Assembly: GCF_028069655.1 (NCBI RefSeq)
Contig: NZ_JAMCOS010000001.1
Location: 4,680,001-4,744,000 of the forward strand
DNA from: Acidovorax sp. NCPPB 4044
Lineage (GTDB): Bacteria > Pseudomonadota > Gammaproteobacteria > Burkholderiales > Burkholderiaceae_C
Direction of reading: 5' to 3'
Length of the DNA stretch: 64,000 nt
This document shows positions 52,974 to 61,016 of the stretch, in pieces (the stretch's first letter is position 1; each line of letters opens with the position of its first letter). The notes under the pieces are model-generated. The model saw nothing but the letters and a program-made list of their open reading frames with translations. It was not told the DNA's origin and searched no databases. The translations under genes were made by a program, and so were the position numbers.

Positions 52974-54025
52974 GCAGCGGCTCCGGCCGGCTGGGGCGCG
53001 ACGTGGCCGTGGCCATGCGCGTGATCGTGTCCGTGGCTGTGCCCATGGCCGTGGCCCGGGTCGGGCGCGTGGGCATGCGTGTGCTCGTGGCTGTGGCCAT
53101 GCCCCAGGTCGTGCGCGATCTCGCGGTACTTGCAGCCGTCGCACGGCAGGCGGCTGTCGGGCATTCCGGCCTGCAGGTCGGCCACGCGCTGCTCCAGCAG
53201 GGTGAAGATCTCGGGCTCCATGCCGAAGTGGCCCGACTGCGCGAAGCGCACCTGCGGGTACTGCGCGCGCAGGTGTTCCACCTGCCGGCCGATGCGCTGC
53301 ATCAGCGTGCCGGTGTAGAGGTAGTACGGCAGCACCACGATCTGCTTCATGCCCAGCAGCACCTGCCGCTGCACCACGCGCTCCAGGCGCGGCCAGGTGA
53401 TGCCGGTGAAGGCGATCTCCACCAGCTCGTGGTGGCCGTCTTCCTGCAGCCAGCGTGCCATCTTGGCGACGTCGCCGTTGGCCTGCCGGTCGGACGATCC
53501 GCGGCCCAGCAGCACCACGCCGGTGGTGGTGGGATCGGGAACGTCCAGCGCCTGCATGCAGTTGCGCAGCTGGCGCTGCAGGATCGCGAGGATGGGCTCG
53601 CAGGCCGTCAGGTGCGGGCCGTAGAGGAATTCGACGCCCGGGCAGTGTTCGCGCGCATGTTCGATCGACTCGGGGATCTCCATCTTCACGTGGCCGGCCG
53701 CATTCAGGATGAGGGGCAGCACCAGCACGCGGCGGCTGCCCCGGGCGGCCTGCAACAGGCCGTCGTGCAGGCTGGGCGGCGCGAACTCGATGAAGCAGAC
53801 CTCGATGCGCCAGCCGGGCTGGCGCTTGCGCCATTGCCGCACGAAGGCGTGGATCTCGTCATTGCCCTCGGGCTCGCGCGAGCCGTGGCCGATCAGCAGC
53901 ACCGTAGTGCCAGCCTGCGCGGGCGCGTTCACGGCCACCGGCGCGTGGCCGTGGGAAGGGTGGGCGGATGGGCCGTGCGCATGGCCATGCGCGGCGTCGT
54001 GGGAGGGGTCGTGCAGATGCGTCAT
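52970..54025 (-). CDS. cbiX: CbiX-type sirohydrochlorin cobaltochelatase with histidine-rich tails
   Basis: This 351-residue long-form CbiX inserts Co2+ into sirohydrochlorin. It has two chelatase repeats, starting TTVLLIGHGSREPEGNDEIHAFV and TGVVLLGRGSSDRQANGDVAKMA; the His of LIGHGS is the metal-binding residue. Between about residues 300 and 315 lies PCDGCKYREIAHD, a C-x2-C motif like the Fe-S site described for Bacillus megaterium CbiX. The N-terminal 30 residues and the C-terminal 45 residues are very rich in histidine (alternating HGH, HSH), which suggests cobalt storage or delivery. It overlaps cobM and cobH by ATGA. Confidence 0.9.
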   Translation of the reverse strand: MTHLHDPSHDAAHGHAHGPSAHPSHGHAPVAVNAPAQAGTTVLLIGHGSREPEGNDEIHAFVRQWRKRQPGWRIEVCFIEFAPPSLHDGLLQAARGSRRVLVLPLILNAAGHVKMEIPESIEHAREHCPGVEFLYGPHLTACEPILAILQRQLRNCMQALDVPDPTTTGVVLLGRGSSDRQANGDVAKMARWLQEDGHHELVEIAFTGITWPRLERVVQRQVLLGMKQIVVLPYYLYTGTLMQRIGRQVEHLRAQYPQVRFAQSGHFGMEPEIFTLLEQRVADLQAGMPDSRLPCDGCKYREIAHDLGHGHSHEHTHAHAPDPGHGHGHSHGHDHAHGHGHVAPQPAGAAA

Positions 54026-54900
54026 CGTGGGGTGTCCGGCAGGGGGCTGGAGGCGTCCGGGCCGCCCGGCGCATCGCTCGCGCGCCGGAAACGGTGGGTG
54101 AAGCCCGGGTCGTAGAGCTTGGATTTGGCGAGCTGCTGCCAATGGCGCGCACCCAGCGTGGGGCTGGCGATGATCATGGCCTGGCTCACCACCTGCGCCT
54201 CGCGGCAGCACTCGCGCACGTCGGCCAGCGTGCAGCGCACGATGCGCTCCTCGCCGGGCCAGGAGGCCTTGTGCACCACGAGCAGCGGCGCGTCGTCCGC
54301 CCAGCCGGCCTCGCGCAGCCCCGCCTGCACCTTGTGCAGCAGCGTGATCGACAGGAAGATGCACAGCGTGCAGTGGTGCCGCGCGAGTTCGGCGAGCGAT
54401 TCGCCGGGCGGCATGGGCGTGCGGCCCTCCACGCGCGTGAACACCACGGTCTGCGTGACCTCGGGCAGCGTGAAGCTCTCCACTGCCGCCGCGGCCGAGG
54501 CCATGGCCGACGAGACGCCCGGCACCACGCGCACCGGCACGCCGGCCGCGTCCAGCGGCTGCACCAGCTCGACGAGCGCGCCATAGAGGGCGGGGTCGCC
54601 CGTCTGCAGGCGCACCACGGTGCGGTGCTTCTGGGCCTGCAGCACCAGCCACGCGGCCATCTGGTCCAGCGTCATGGATTTGCTGTCGGCGATGGTGCAG
54701 CCCGCAGGCGCCCACCGCGTGGCGGTTTCATCCACCAGCGAACCGGCGAACAGGATGGCCCCCGCGCGCTCGATCAGCGAGCGGCCCTTGACGGTGATGA
54801 GGTCGGGATCGCCGGGTCCGGCCCCGACGAACCAGACCGTACCCGGCCCGGTGCCCGCGGCATCGCAGGCCCCGTGGGCGTGCGCCGAAGAATCTGGCAT
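54022..54900 (-). CDS. cobM: Precorrin-4 C11-methyltransferase
   Basis: This 292-residue methyltransferase is the first gene after the riboswitch. VWFVGAGPGDPDLITVKGRSLIERAGAILFAGSLV (residues 22-56) and VVRLQTGDPALYGALVELVQPLDAAGVPVRVVPGVSSAMASAAAA are family signatures of CobM/CbiF. It methylates C11. An N-terminal MPDSSAHAHGACDAAG stretch precedes the domain. Its stop overlaps the cbiX start. Confidence 0.92.
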   Translation of the reverse strand: MPDSSAHAHGACDAAGTGPGTVWFVGAGPGDPDLITVKGRSLIERAGAILFAGSLVDETATRWAPAGCTIADSKSMTLDQMAAWLVLQAQKHRTVVRLQTGDPALYGALVELVQPLDAAGVPVRVVPGVSSAMASAAAAVESFTLPEVTQTVVFTRVEGRTPMPPGESLAELARHHCTLCIFLSITLLHKVQAGLREAGWADDAPLLVVHKASWPGEERIVRCTLADVRECCREAQVVSQAMIIASPTLGARHWQQLAKSKLYDPGFTHRFRRASDAPGGPDASSPLPDTPR

Positions 54901-55004
54901 GAGATAAGCGACGAAGAAGAAAAGATGCGCCCGAAAGCGCGCCCGGCGCCCTGCTTCCCCGCAGGATCCGCGAATGGAGCGCGCCGGTGAAGCACGCCCC
55001 CCTG

Positions 55005-55215
55005 TCGGCCGGTATCCGGGCTGGCGGTGCGGCAGGTGTATGCCGGGCTCCCGGGCCCTTCCCGGATGCCGGCAGGCATTCCAGTGGGCGTCGTTCCAGG
55101 GGCCGAAGGCGCACCCTTGAAAAAGCGCGCCTTCCATCGCTGACCGTTGCGGGGGCAGCCCAGGCCGGGGCGGATGTCCGTGGCGGACTGGCCCTTCCTG
55201 GTTCCCGTTTAACTG
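55005..55215 (-). promoter_or_regulatory. Cobalamin riboswitch
   Basis: On the minus strand the leader of cobM contains the diagnostic elements in order: the 5' stem with GGGAACCAGGAAGG, the near-invariant GCTGCCCCCGCAACGGT (about 55147-55163), CCCACTGG with GGGAAGG (about 55043-55084), and the closing AGCCCGGATACCGGCC. This arrangement is the adenosylcobalamin/cobalamin aptamer. About 105 bases separate it from the cobM ATG. A uridine-rich stretch on the minus strand just before the ATG (about 54905-54925) could serve as an intrinsic terminator or the expression platform. When cobalamin is ample, the eleven-gene operon would be switched off. Confidence 0.92.
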
Positions 55216-55452
55216 CGCGGCCGGAAGCGGCCGCGCGAGCACCAACGGGCCGGAGTATAGGACGGGTCCGCACCGGGGTTTGCCGGCGCCGGGCGCGGCG
55301 GCCCGGTCCAGAACGATTCAGGAGTCTTCAGGAAGGGTTCATTCCATGAGGCATGCCTGGCCCACAGAATGAAAAGGCCTCAAGCAAGAGAGGGGCGGGA
55401 GGCGCCGATCCACTCGGCGGCTCTCTGGATCAACCAACCATTCCAAACCAAA

Positions 55453-55908
55453 ATGGCACTTACCAATCTGACCGTTCAAGCAGACAACAGCGCAGGCCCG
55501 CTGTACCAGCAGGGCTGGGATTTCTACACCACCGACCTCAACCAGGGCGCGGGCGGCAAGTACATCTACGTCGGCTACCAGCAAGGCACGAACAACCCCA
55601 TCACCGACGTGAACTTCCAGGCCTACGACAGTGCGCAGAGCAACTCCATTCCGGGGTGGGAATGGTCCCCCGTGGATCTGAACGAAGGCGCGGGCGGCAA
55701 GTACATCTACATGTACTGGAAGCGCGGCGGCGCGAAGCCCGTCACGAACCTGATGTTCCTCGCACTCAATGAGTCGTCGCCCCCGTCGATCCCGGGCTGG
55801 ACGCACGTGGGCCCCGACCTCAACGAAGGTGCCGGCGGCGCCTACATCTGGGCCTATTACTCCAACACGGTGCAGCCCTCGGCGGCCAAGGTGAAGGTCC
55901 TCCGCTGA
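55453..55908 (+). CDS. Three-repeat MABP-like protein
   Basis: This is a 151-residue protein of three tandem repeats about 47 residues apart: GW....DLNQGAGGKYIYVGY (from residue 21), GW....DLNEGAGGKYIYMYW (from 68) and GW....DLNEGAGGAYIWAYY (from 115). The G-W...D-L-N-x-G-A-G-G-x-Y-I core matches the MABP fold, a beta-prism module linked to membrane or glycan contact in eukaryotic and bacterial pore-forming proteins. No signal peptide or membrane segment is seen. The following gene encodes a beta-glucanase-like protein on the same strand, 89 bases on, so the pair may be secreted together by a non-Sec route. ATG 55453 is preferred over 55369. Confidence 0.7.
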   Translation: MALTNLTVQADNSAGPLYQQGWDFYTTDLNQGAGGKYIYVGYQQGTNNPITDVNFQAYDSAQSNSIPGWEWSPVDLNEGAGGKYIYMYWKRGGAKPVTNLMFLALNESSPPSIPGWTHVGPDLNEGAGGAYIWAYYSNTVQPSAAKVKVLR

Positions 55909-55997
55909 TGTGGACCGGCCCACGCGCCGCCACGGCCGCGCGGGGGCCGGGATGCCACGCACCTTGTGTTTCCATACCTTGCCCCTGAAAGCCTGCC

Positions 55998-57335
55998 ATG
56001 CCGTCCCTCACCCTGAGCTTCCAGAACAACTCCACCATCGCCGACGACAGCGTCTATATCGGCTTCTGGGGAAGCACCCTCAACGCCACGCTCAACGGCT
56101 CCGCCATGGCGGCCGACACGTGGTATGCGCTGGACACCATCACCAGCCTGACCCTCGGCGCCACGACCAGCGGGCGCATCTATGTGGGGTACGGCATCGA
56201 TCCCGCGACCACCGACCCCAACAGCTCGGTGCTGGCCGGCAACACAGATCGCTTCGACAAGTTCGAGCTGACCTTCGACGGCACGAGCTACGGCGTCGCC
56301 GACCTGACGGCGATCGATTTCTGGAGCATTCCGATGAGCCTGTCCACGCAGCTCAAGGGGCAGGCCGTGGGCCACCTGGACGGCGTGAAGGCCGGTGCCA
56401 GCGTGAGCGGCATCTACACCGCGCTGAGCCAGCTCAGCCAGCCGGTCCGGTCTACCACCACCGCCAAAGGCATCGTCGTGGCCTTCGCGTCCCAGGGCAC
56501 CCCGCTGCCCGCCGGCGTGCAGACCGCGCTCACGCAGCCGGCCTCCGGTGTCGTCTCCAACGCCCAGGGCGGCTTCGTCCGCGTGATCGGCCCCAACAGC
56601 TACCCGCCCTTCGGCGACCCCGCCACCGATGCCTACCCCGGCCTACCTTTCACGCCCTACGACACCTTCGCCGGCTACTTCACCGACCTCATCCACACGT
56701 TCGGGCCGGGCACCGCCTCGCCGGTGCCCGGCTTCGCCAAGCTGGGCAACGGGAAGATCGCCCACCTCCAGGGCCGGTTCGCCGGCAACCCGCAGGGATC
56801 GGGCACGGCCTGCCAGGCGCAGAGCTACGACCTGTGGGCCCACATCGATGCCCGGTGCAACCTGACCCTCATCGGCAAGACGAACCTGCTCAGCCACGTG
56901 TCCATCGCCATCGGGCACTGGGATCTTCTCAACCCTGCGTCCTGCTACGGGGCCAATCCCACCTTCTCCCTGGACGGCGGCGCACCGCAGACCCCGCAGA
57001 ACGACGTGTTCGCCTGGATCCTCGGCGACTTCTTCGCGGGGCTGAACATCGGCGCGATCGGGTCGGGGAAAAAGGTCGGCCAGGAGGCCGTGGGCGACAT
57101 GGCCAGCTCGGACTGGTTCGAGAAACTGCCGCCGCAGGGCCTGCTGTTCGACAAGCTCTGGGGCGCGGGCGTCACCGACCACTGGAACACCTGGGCCCAG
57201 GCGCTGAACCCGCTGTCCGACGCCTACAACTTCGCATTTGCGGAGCGCTTCTCGGCACCGCTGATCTCGCTGGACCCGGCCCGCGTCGACACGCTCACGC
57301 TGACGCTGCTCGATGCCAGCGTGACGCCGTCCTGA
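55998..57335 (+). CDS. GH64-like beta-1,3-glucanase/thaumatin-fold protein
   Basis: This 445-residue protein resembles family 64 glycoside hydrolases, which cut laminarin and fungal beta-1,3-glucan. Landmarks are SGRIYVGYG (residues 58-66), RFDKFELTFDG (85-95) and DLTAIDFWSIPM (102-113), and a C-terminal YNFAFAERFSAPLISLDP. The putative catalytic pair, E90 and D107, is 17 residues apart; the pair in the Streptomyces enzyme is 16 apart as I recall it. No signal peptide is present. It neighbours an MABP-repeat protein. A function against fungi, or an effector role, is a hypothesis. Confidence 0.65.
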   Translation: MPSLTLSFQNNSTIADDSVYIGFWGSTLNATLNGSAMAADTWYALDTITSLTLGATTSGRIYVGYGIDPATTDPNSSVLAGNTDRFDKFELTFDGTSYGVADLTAIDFWSIPMSLSTQLKGQAVGHLDGVKAGASVSGIYTALSQLSQPVRSTTTAKGIVVAFASQGTPLPAGVQTALTQPASGVVSNAQGGFVRVIGPNSYPPFGDPATDAYPGLPFTPYDTFAGYFTDLIHTFGPGTASPVPGFAKLGNGKIAHLQGRFAGNPQGSGTACQAQSYDLWAHIDARCNLTLIGKTNLLSHVSIAIGHWDLLNPASCYGANPTFSLDGGAPQTPQNDVFAWILGDFFAGLNIGAIGSGKKVGQEAVGDMASSDWFEKLPPQGLLFDKLWGAGVTDHWNTWAQALNPLSDAYNFAFAERFSAPLISLDPARVDTLTLTLLDASVTPS

Positions 57336-57382
57336 TCTCTCTGCAGCGGCAAACCCCGCAAGCCGCCGGGCCTCCCGGTAGC

Positions 57383-57424
57383 AAAGAAAAAGGCCGGCCG
57401 TTCCGCCCCGGAACCGGCCGGCCT
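57383..57424 (-). terminator. Rho-independent terminator for csgG-like gene
   Basis: On the minus strand AGGCCGGCCGG-TTCC / GGAA-CGGCCGGCCT forms a long GC-rich stem with a short loop and a one-base bulge, followed by TTTTTCTTTGC. It stands right after the lipoprotein gene stop. The same stem could also act on the converging GH64-like transcript. Confidence 0.8.
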
Positions 57425-57438
57425 GCCCGCCAGTGCGG

Positions 57439-58479
57439 TCAGCGCGAGAGCGCGTCCGCCGTCGCGGTATCGAGCCGGCCCGTCACGGGCAGGCCCTTGT
57501 CCTTCTGGTAAGTGCGCAACGCGTTGGCCGTCTTCGGGCCCAGGCCGCCGTCCGGCGCGCCCACGTCGTAGCCCAGCGCGTTGAGCCGCGACTGCGCCTC
57601 GCGCACCGACATCGCCGTGCCGGCCTTCGTCTGCGACGGCGCCGCGGCGCCGTCCACGCCCAGCCGGCCGCCGCCGCCCAGGCCCTGGCCGCGCACGCTC
57701 TGCGCCTTGTAGTTGCGCAGCGCCACCACCATCTGGTTGTAGGCGTCCATGAACGCGGCCGTGAGGACCTTGCCCTGCGAGGTGTTCTGGTAGCCGCCCA
57801 TGGCGCCGCCGGCCGAGCCGCCGAACAGGCCGCCGAAGCCCGCGAAGTCGCTCTTGGAGGCACTGCCCTCCGACACCGACACCTGCACGCCCGAGCGGTT
57901 GTCCACCAGCGTCAGCATGGCGCTCGCCTCACGGGTCTTGAGCGAGCTGCCCAACGCGCCGATGGCGCGGCCGCTGCCGCCGCCGACCAGCGCACCCAGC
58001 GCGCCGCCGATGCCGCCCGCGTCGCTGTTGGAGAAGATGATCTCGGGCGACATCGCATAGTCCGACGCCACCATCTGGCCCTGGCCGAAGTTGCTGCCGC
58101 CGCGCATCTCGCCCGACTGCATGATCGCGCGCTCGCGGTTCATGGCGCCCATGCCCGCGGCGCTGCGCTCCACCACCACGAAGCAGTTGGACTGCTGCAC
58201 CAGCAGGCGCAGCAGGTTCGCCGTGGGCGGCAGACGGTATTCGTTGCGCAGGATGGTGTACCAGCCCGCCTGCTGGTTCTCCACCAGCGAGACCGTGCCC
58301 AGCGGGGAGGCGCAGCGCTCCAGCTGCGAGCTGGCGTTGGCCGAGGCCTCGCCGGCGGCGGCACCGGTGGCCACGGTCTTCGATTCCGCGCTGCCCATGC
58401 GCATGTTGGTGGTTTCGCAGCCCGCCAGCAGCACGGCGGCGCAGGCAGCAGCCAGCAGGGTCAAGGTCTTTCGGGACAT
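57439..58479 (-). CDS. CsgG-like lipoprotein with C-terminal peptidoglycan-binding domain
   Basis: This is a 346-residue lipoprotein. The lipobox LLAGC (residue 21 Cys) ends a signal sequence. The middle, about residues 60-260, resembles CsgG/HfaB-type proteins with CFVVVERSAAGMGAMNRERAIM and LTLVDNRSGVQVSVSEG. Glycine-rich segments AGGIGGALGALVGGGSGRAIG and FGGLFGGSAGGAMGGY are common there. The C-terminus (residues 288-346) is a peptidoglycan-binding domain, REAQSRLNALGYDVGAPDGGLGPKTANALRTYQKD. It is likely an outer-membrane lipoprotein bound to the wall. No curlin genes accompany it, so a curli role is unlikely. Confidence 0.78.
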   Translation of the reverse strand: MSRKTLTLLAAACAAVLLAGCETTNMRMGSAESKTVATGAAAGEASANASSQLERCASPLGTVSLVENQQAGWYTILRNEYRLPPTANLLRLLVQQSNCFVVVERSAAGMGAMNRERAIMQSGEMRGGSNFGQGQMVASDYAMSPEIIFSNSDAGGIGGALGALVGGGSGRAIGALGSSLKTREASAMLTLVDNRSGVQVSVSEGSASKSDFAGFGGLFGGSAGGAMGGYQNTSQGKVLTAAFMDAYNQMVVALRNYKAQSVRGQGLGGGGRLGVDGAAAPSQTKAGTAMSVREAQSRLNALGYDVGAPDGGLGPKTANALRTYQKDKGLPVTGRLDTATADALSR

Positions 58480-58592
58480 GGATTGAATTCCTCTGGAATA
58501 AGAAAACGGGGGAGATTCGAAGCACCGCGCCACGGCATGCCCGCAGAGGCGGTCCGCCGCCCAGGCGGGCCGGGCCCGGTGGCGGCGCCGGA

Positions 58593-59357
58593 TCATAGCG
58601 CCGCCCCGCCAGCGGCGACAGGGGGCAGGCGGCCCACCCGGTAGACCCACACCGCATGCCCTCCGGGTGGCCGCAGCACGGCCTCCGGCGAGGCGCCCGG
58701 TATCTCGAACGCGAGGCTCACCAGCCAGGCATCGGCCGCCATCTCGGCACGGGCCTTGGCGGCGGCGCGGGCCATGCTCTCGGGCCGCTGGAAGAGGTAC
58801 ACCATGGGGTAGGCGCCCCAGCCCGCGCGCCAGATGTCGCCGCGCCGCACGCGGGCCCAGGGGCAGCGCAATGCGCACAGGCAGCGCAGCGGCCAGCTCC
58901 ACTCCAGGCCTTCCAGCCGCACGGCGGGATAGGCCGAGCGCAACGCCCGCAGGCCGTCGCCCAGGCCGCAGCCGGCATCGAGCACGCGTGCGCCCGGGGC
59001 CAGGGGCGCGGCGCGCTCCAGGCCGGCCAGCGCGCCACGGGGGGTGGGAAACAGCGGCGCGTCGCGCCAGGCATTCAGCGGATACACCAGCAGCAGCACG
59101 CCCAGCGGCGCGAGCCATGCCCAGGCCGGCACCTGCGCGGCCCCCGCCAGCAGGAACGACAGCGGGAAGCCGCCCGCGATGAAGCCCTGCCGCCACCGGG
59201 TGCGCCCCAGCAGGCTGGCGGCCAGCCCGACCGCACAGCCCGCAAGCCCCGCGCCCCACCACGGCAGGCCCGCCGGATCGCTCGACAGTAAAAAGGCGAG
59301 CCATGCGGCAGCCCAGGCCAGGAAGGCAGGCAAAGGCCAGGGCAGGAACAGGCGCAT
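58593..59357 (-). CDS. Class I SAM methyltransferase with N-terminal membrane segments
   Basis: This 254-residue protein begins with three hydrophobic segments (residues 4-98, including PAFLAWAAAWLAFLLSS and LGVLLLVYPL), then a methyltransferase domain with ARVLDAGCGLGDGLRALRSAYP (SAM motif I) and RRGDIWRAGWGAYPMVYLFQRPESMARAAAKA. The substrate is not predictable; the membrane part suggests a lipid or lipid-linked acceptor. It is the last gene before the lipid-pentose cluster, divergent from it, and so may be linked. Confidence 0.72.
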   Translation of the reverse strand: MRLFLPWPLPAFLAWAAAWLAFLLSSDPAGLPWWGAGLAGCAVGLAASLLGRTRWRQGFIAGGFPLSFLLAGAAQVPAWAWLAPLGVLLLVYPLNAWRDAPLFPTPRGALAGLERAAPLAPGARVLDAGCGLGDGLRALRSAYPAVRLEGLEWSWPLRCLCALRCPWARVRRGDIWRAGWGAYPMVYLFQRPESMARAAAKARAEMAADAWLVSLAFEIPGASPEAVLRPPGGHAVWVYRVGRLPPVAAGGAAL

Positions 59358-59447
59358 GGATGGGAAGGAAGGCGAAGGCTTGGACGCCAAGCACTGCCGG
59401 CACGGCAGGCGGCGCGCACCGCAGTGTAGAGAGCCCCGGGGCCCTCC

Positions 59448-59453
59448 TACAAT
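59448..59453 (+). promoter_or_regulatory. TACAAT -10 box before HAD-UbiA gene
   Basis: CCTACAATCC matches the TACAATC box seen at 32276 and lies about 88 bases before the proposed GTG start. No clear -35 is present. Confidence 0.45.
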
Positions 59454-59540
59454 CCCCGGCTGCGCTTGAGGCCCGCGGGCCGGCGCAGCGCCCTCGCCTT
59501 CCCCTCTCTCCCGACTCTTCCTAACGACCCAAGGGCTTCC

Positions 59541-61016
59541 GTGCGTTCGCCTTCCGATCCATTGCCGCCGGCCATGCCGCCTTCTCAGGAGCCCCCTCTG
59601 GTGGTCGACCTCGACGGCACGCTGCTGCTCACCGACATGCTGCACGAGACCTCGCTGCAGTTGGTGCGCGACGCGCCCTGGAAGGCGTTGGCGCTGCCCC
59701 TGTGGCTGGCGGGCGGCAAGGCGGCCCTGAAGCGCCGCATCGCGCAGCAGGTGCGCATGGCCGTGGCCACCCTGCCCTACAACCAGCCGCTCGTCGATTG
59801 GCTGCGGGCCCAGCGTGCCGGCGGCCGGCAGGTCGTGCTCTGCACGGCGTCCGACCAGGTGCTGGCCGACGCCATCGCGGCGCACCTGGGCTGCTTCGAT
59901 CTCGTCATGGCGAGCGACGGCGCGCGCAACCTCGCCGGCCCGGCCAAGGCCGCGGCGCTGGCGGAGCGGTTCGGCGAGCGCGGGTTCGATTACGCCGGCA
60001 ATTCACGCGCCGACCTGCCGGTATGGCGGCGCGCGCGCGCCGCCATCGTCGTGAACGCCCCGCCCGCGGTCGCCCGCCAGGCCGAGGCGCACGGCAATGT
60101 GCTGCGCAGCTTCCCGCCCGCTCAGGCGGGGCTCTCCGCCTGGCGCAAGGCGCTGCGCCTGCACCAGTGGATGAAGAACCTGCTGCTGTTCGTGCCGCTA
60201 ATGGCCGCGCACCGGATCGGCGACGGCGCCGCCTGGTTGCAGCTTGTGATGGCCTTCGTGGCCTTCGGGCTCTGCGCTTCGTCGGTCTACCTCGCCAACG
60301 ACCTGCTCGACCTCGAAAGCGACCGGCAGCACCCGCGCAAGCGGCTGCGTCCCTTCGCGGCCGGCACCCTGCCGACCTGGCAGGGCGCGGTGCTCGTGCC
60401 CGTGCTGGCCAGCGCGAGCCTGTGGCTGGCCTGGGCCACGGCGCCGGCCTTCCTCGGCTGGCTGCTCGTGTATTTCGTGACCACCTGGGCCTACTCGCTG
60501 GCGCTCAAGCGCTGGGCGCTCGTGGATTGCGTGGCGCTCGCGGTGCTCTACACGCTGCGCCTCGTGGCCGGCTCGGCGGCCGTGGCGCAGCCGCTGTCGT
60601 TCTGGCTGCTCGCGTGCTCGGGCTTCCTGTTCCTCTCGCTCGCCTTCGTGAAGCGCTATGCGGAGCTGCTGGTGCAGCAGGCCGCGGGCAAGACGCAGGC
60701 CCATGGGCGCGGCTACCTGACCTCCGACGCGCCCATCGTGCAGAACCTGGGGGTGGCCGCCGGCTACACGGCCGTGGTCGTGCTCGCGCTCTACCTCAAC
60801 AGCGACACGGTGATGACCATGTACCGCGCGCCCGAACTGGTCTGGGCCACGGTGCCGGTGCTGGCGTTCTGGGTGAGCTGGATGTGGCTGCGCGCGGCGC
60901 GCGGCCAGATGCACGACGACCCGCTCGTCTTCGCCTTCAAGGACCGCGCGAGCCTCGTGGCGGGCGCGGTGTTCGTGCTCGCGCTGGCCGCCGCCGGCCT
61001 GGGACGGCCGTGGTAG
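59541..61016 (+). CDS. HAD phosphatase-UbiA prenyltransferase fusion (decaprenyl-phosphate phosphoribosyltransferase-like)
   Basis: This is a 491-residue fusion. Residues 20-220 are a HAD phosphatase with VVDLDGTLLL (nucleophile Asp at about 23), TASD and the final D-region FDYAGNSRADLPVW. Residues 225-491 form a UbiA membrane prenyltransferase with SSVYLANDLLDLESDRQHPRKRLRPFAAG (the N-D-x-x-D-x-x-x-D motif) and a second motif in SLALKRWALVDCVALAVLY. UbiA homologues of this type transfer phosphoribose to decaprenyl phosphate in mycobacteria (Rv3806c); the HAD half could remove the remaining phosphate. GTG 59541 has AAGGG before it; ATG 59574 is an alternative. It begins a four-gene cluster. 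Confidence 0.8.
   Translation: MRSPSDPLPPAMPPSQEPPLVVDLDGTLLLTDMLHETSLQLVRDAPWKALALPLWLAGGKAALKRRIAQQVRMAVATLPYNQPLVDWLRAQRAGGRQVVLCTASDQVLADAIAAHLGCFDLVMASDGARNLAGPAKAAALAERFGERGFDYAGNSRADLPVWRRARAAIVVNAPPAVARQAEAHGNVLRSFPPAQAGLSAWRKALRLHQWMKNLLLFVPLMAAHRIGDGAAWLQLVMAFVAFGLCASSVYLANDLLDLESDRQHPRKRLRPFAAGTLPTWQGAVLVPVLASASLWLAWATAPAFLGWLLVYFVTTWAYSLALKRWALVDCVALAVLYTLRLVAGSAAVAQPLSFWLLACSGFLFLSLAFVKRYAELLVQQAAGKTQAHGRGYLTSDAPIVQNLGVAAGYTAVVVLALYLNSDTVMTMYRAPELVWATVPVLAFWVSWMWLRAARGQMHDDPLVFAFKDRASLVAGAVFVLALAAAGLGRPW

Noticed and set aside
52970..53120. Tandem repeat DNA in the GTGGCCATG-rich stretch
   Set aside because: The repetition comes from the histidine/glycine-rich coding tail of CbiX, not from a separate repeat element or CRISPR array.
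54901..55215. Small protein gene in the cobM leader
   Set aside because: The conserved aptamer elements explain the sequence, and the open frames there are arginine-rich without a plausible start signal.
57439..58479. Curli secretion locus
   Set aside because: Only a CsgG-like lipoprotein is present, with an added peptidoglycan-binding domain. There are no curlin (csgA/csgB) or csgE/csgF genes around it.
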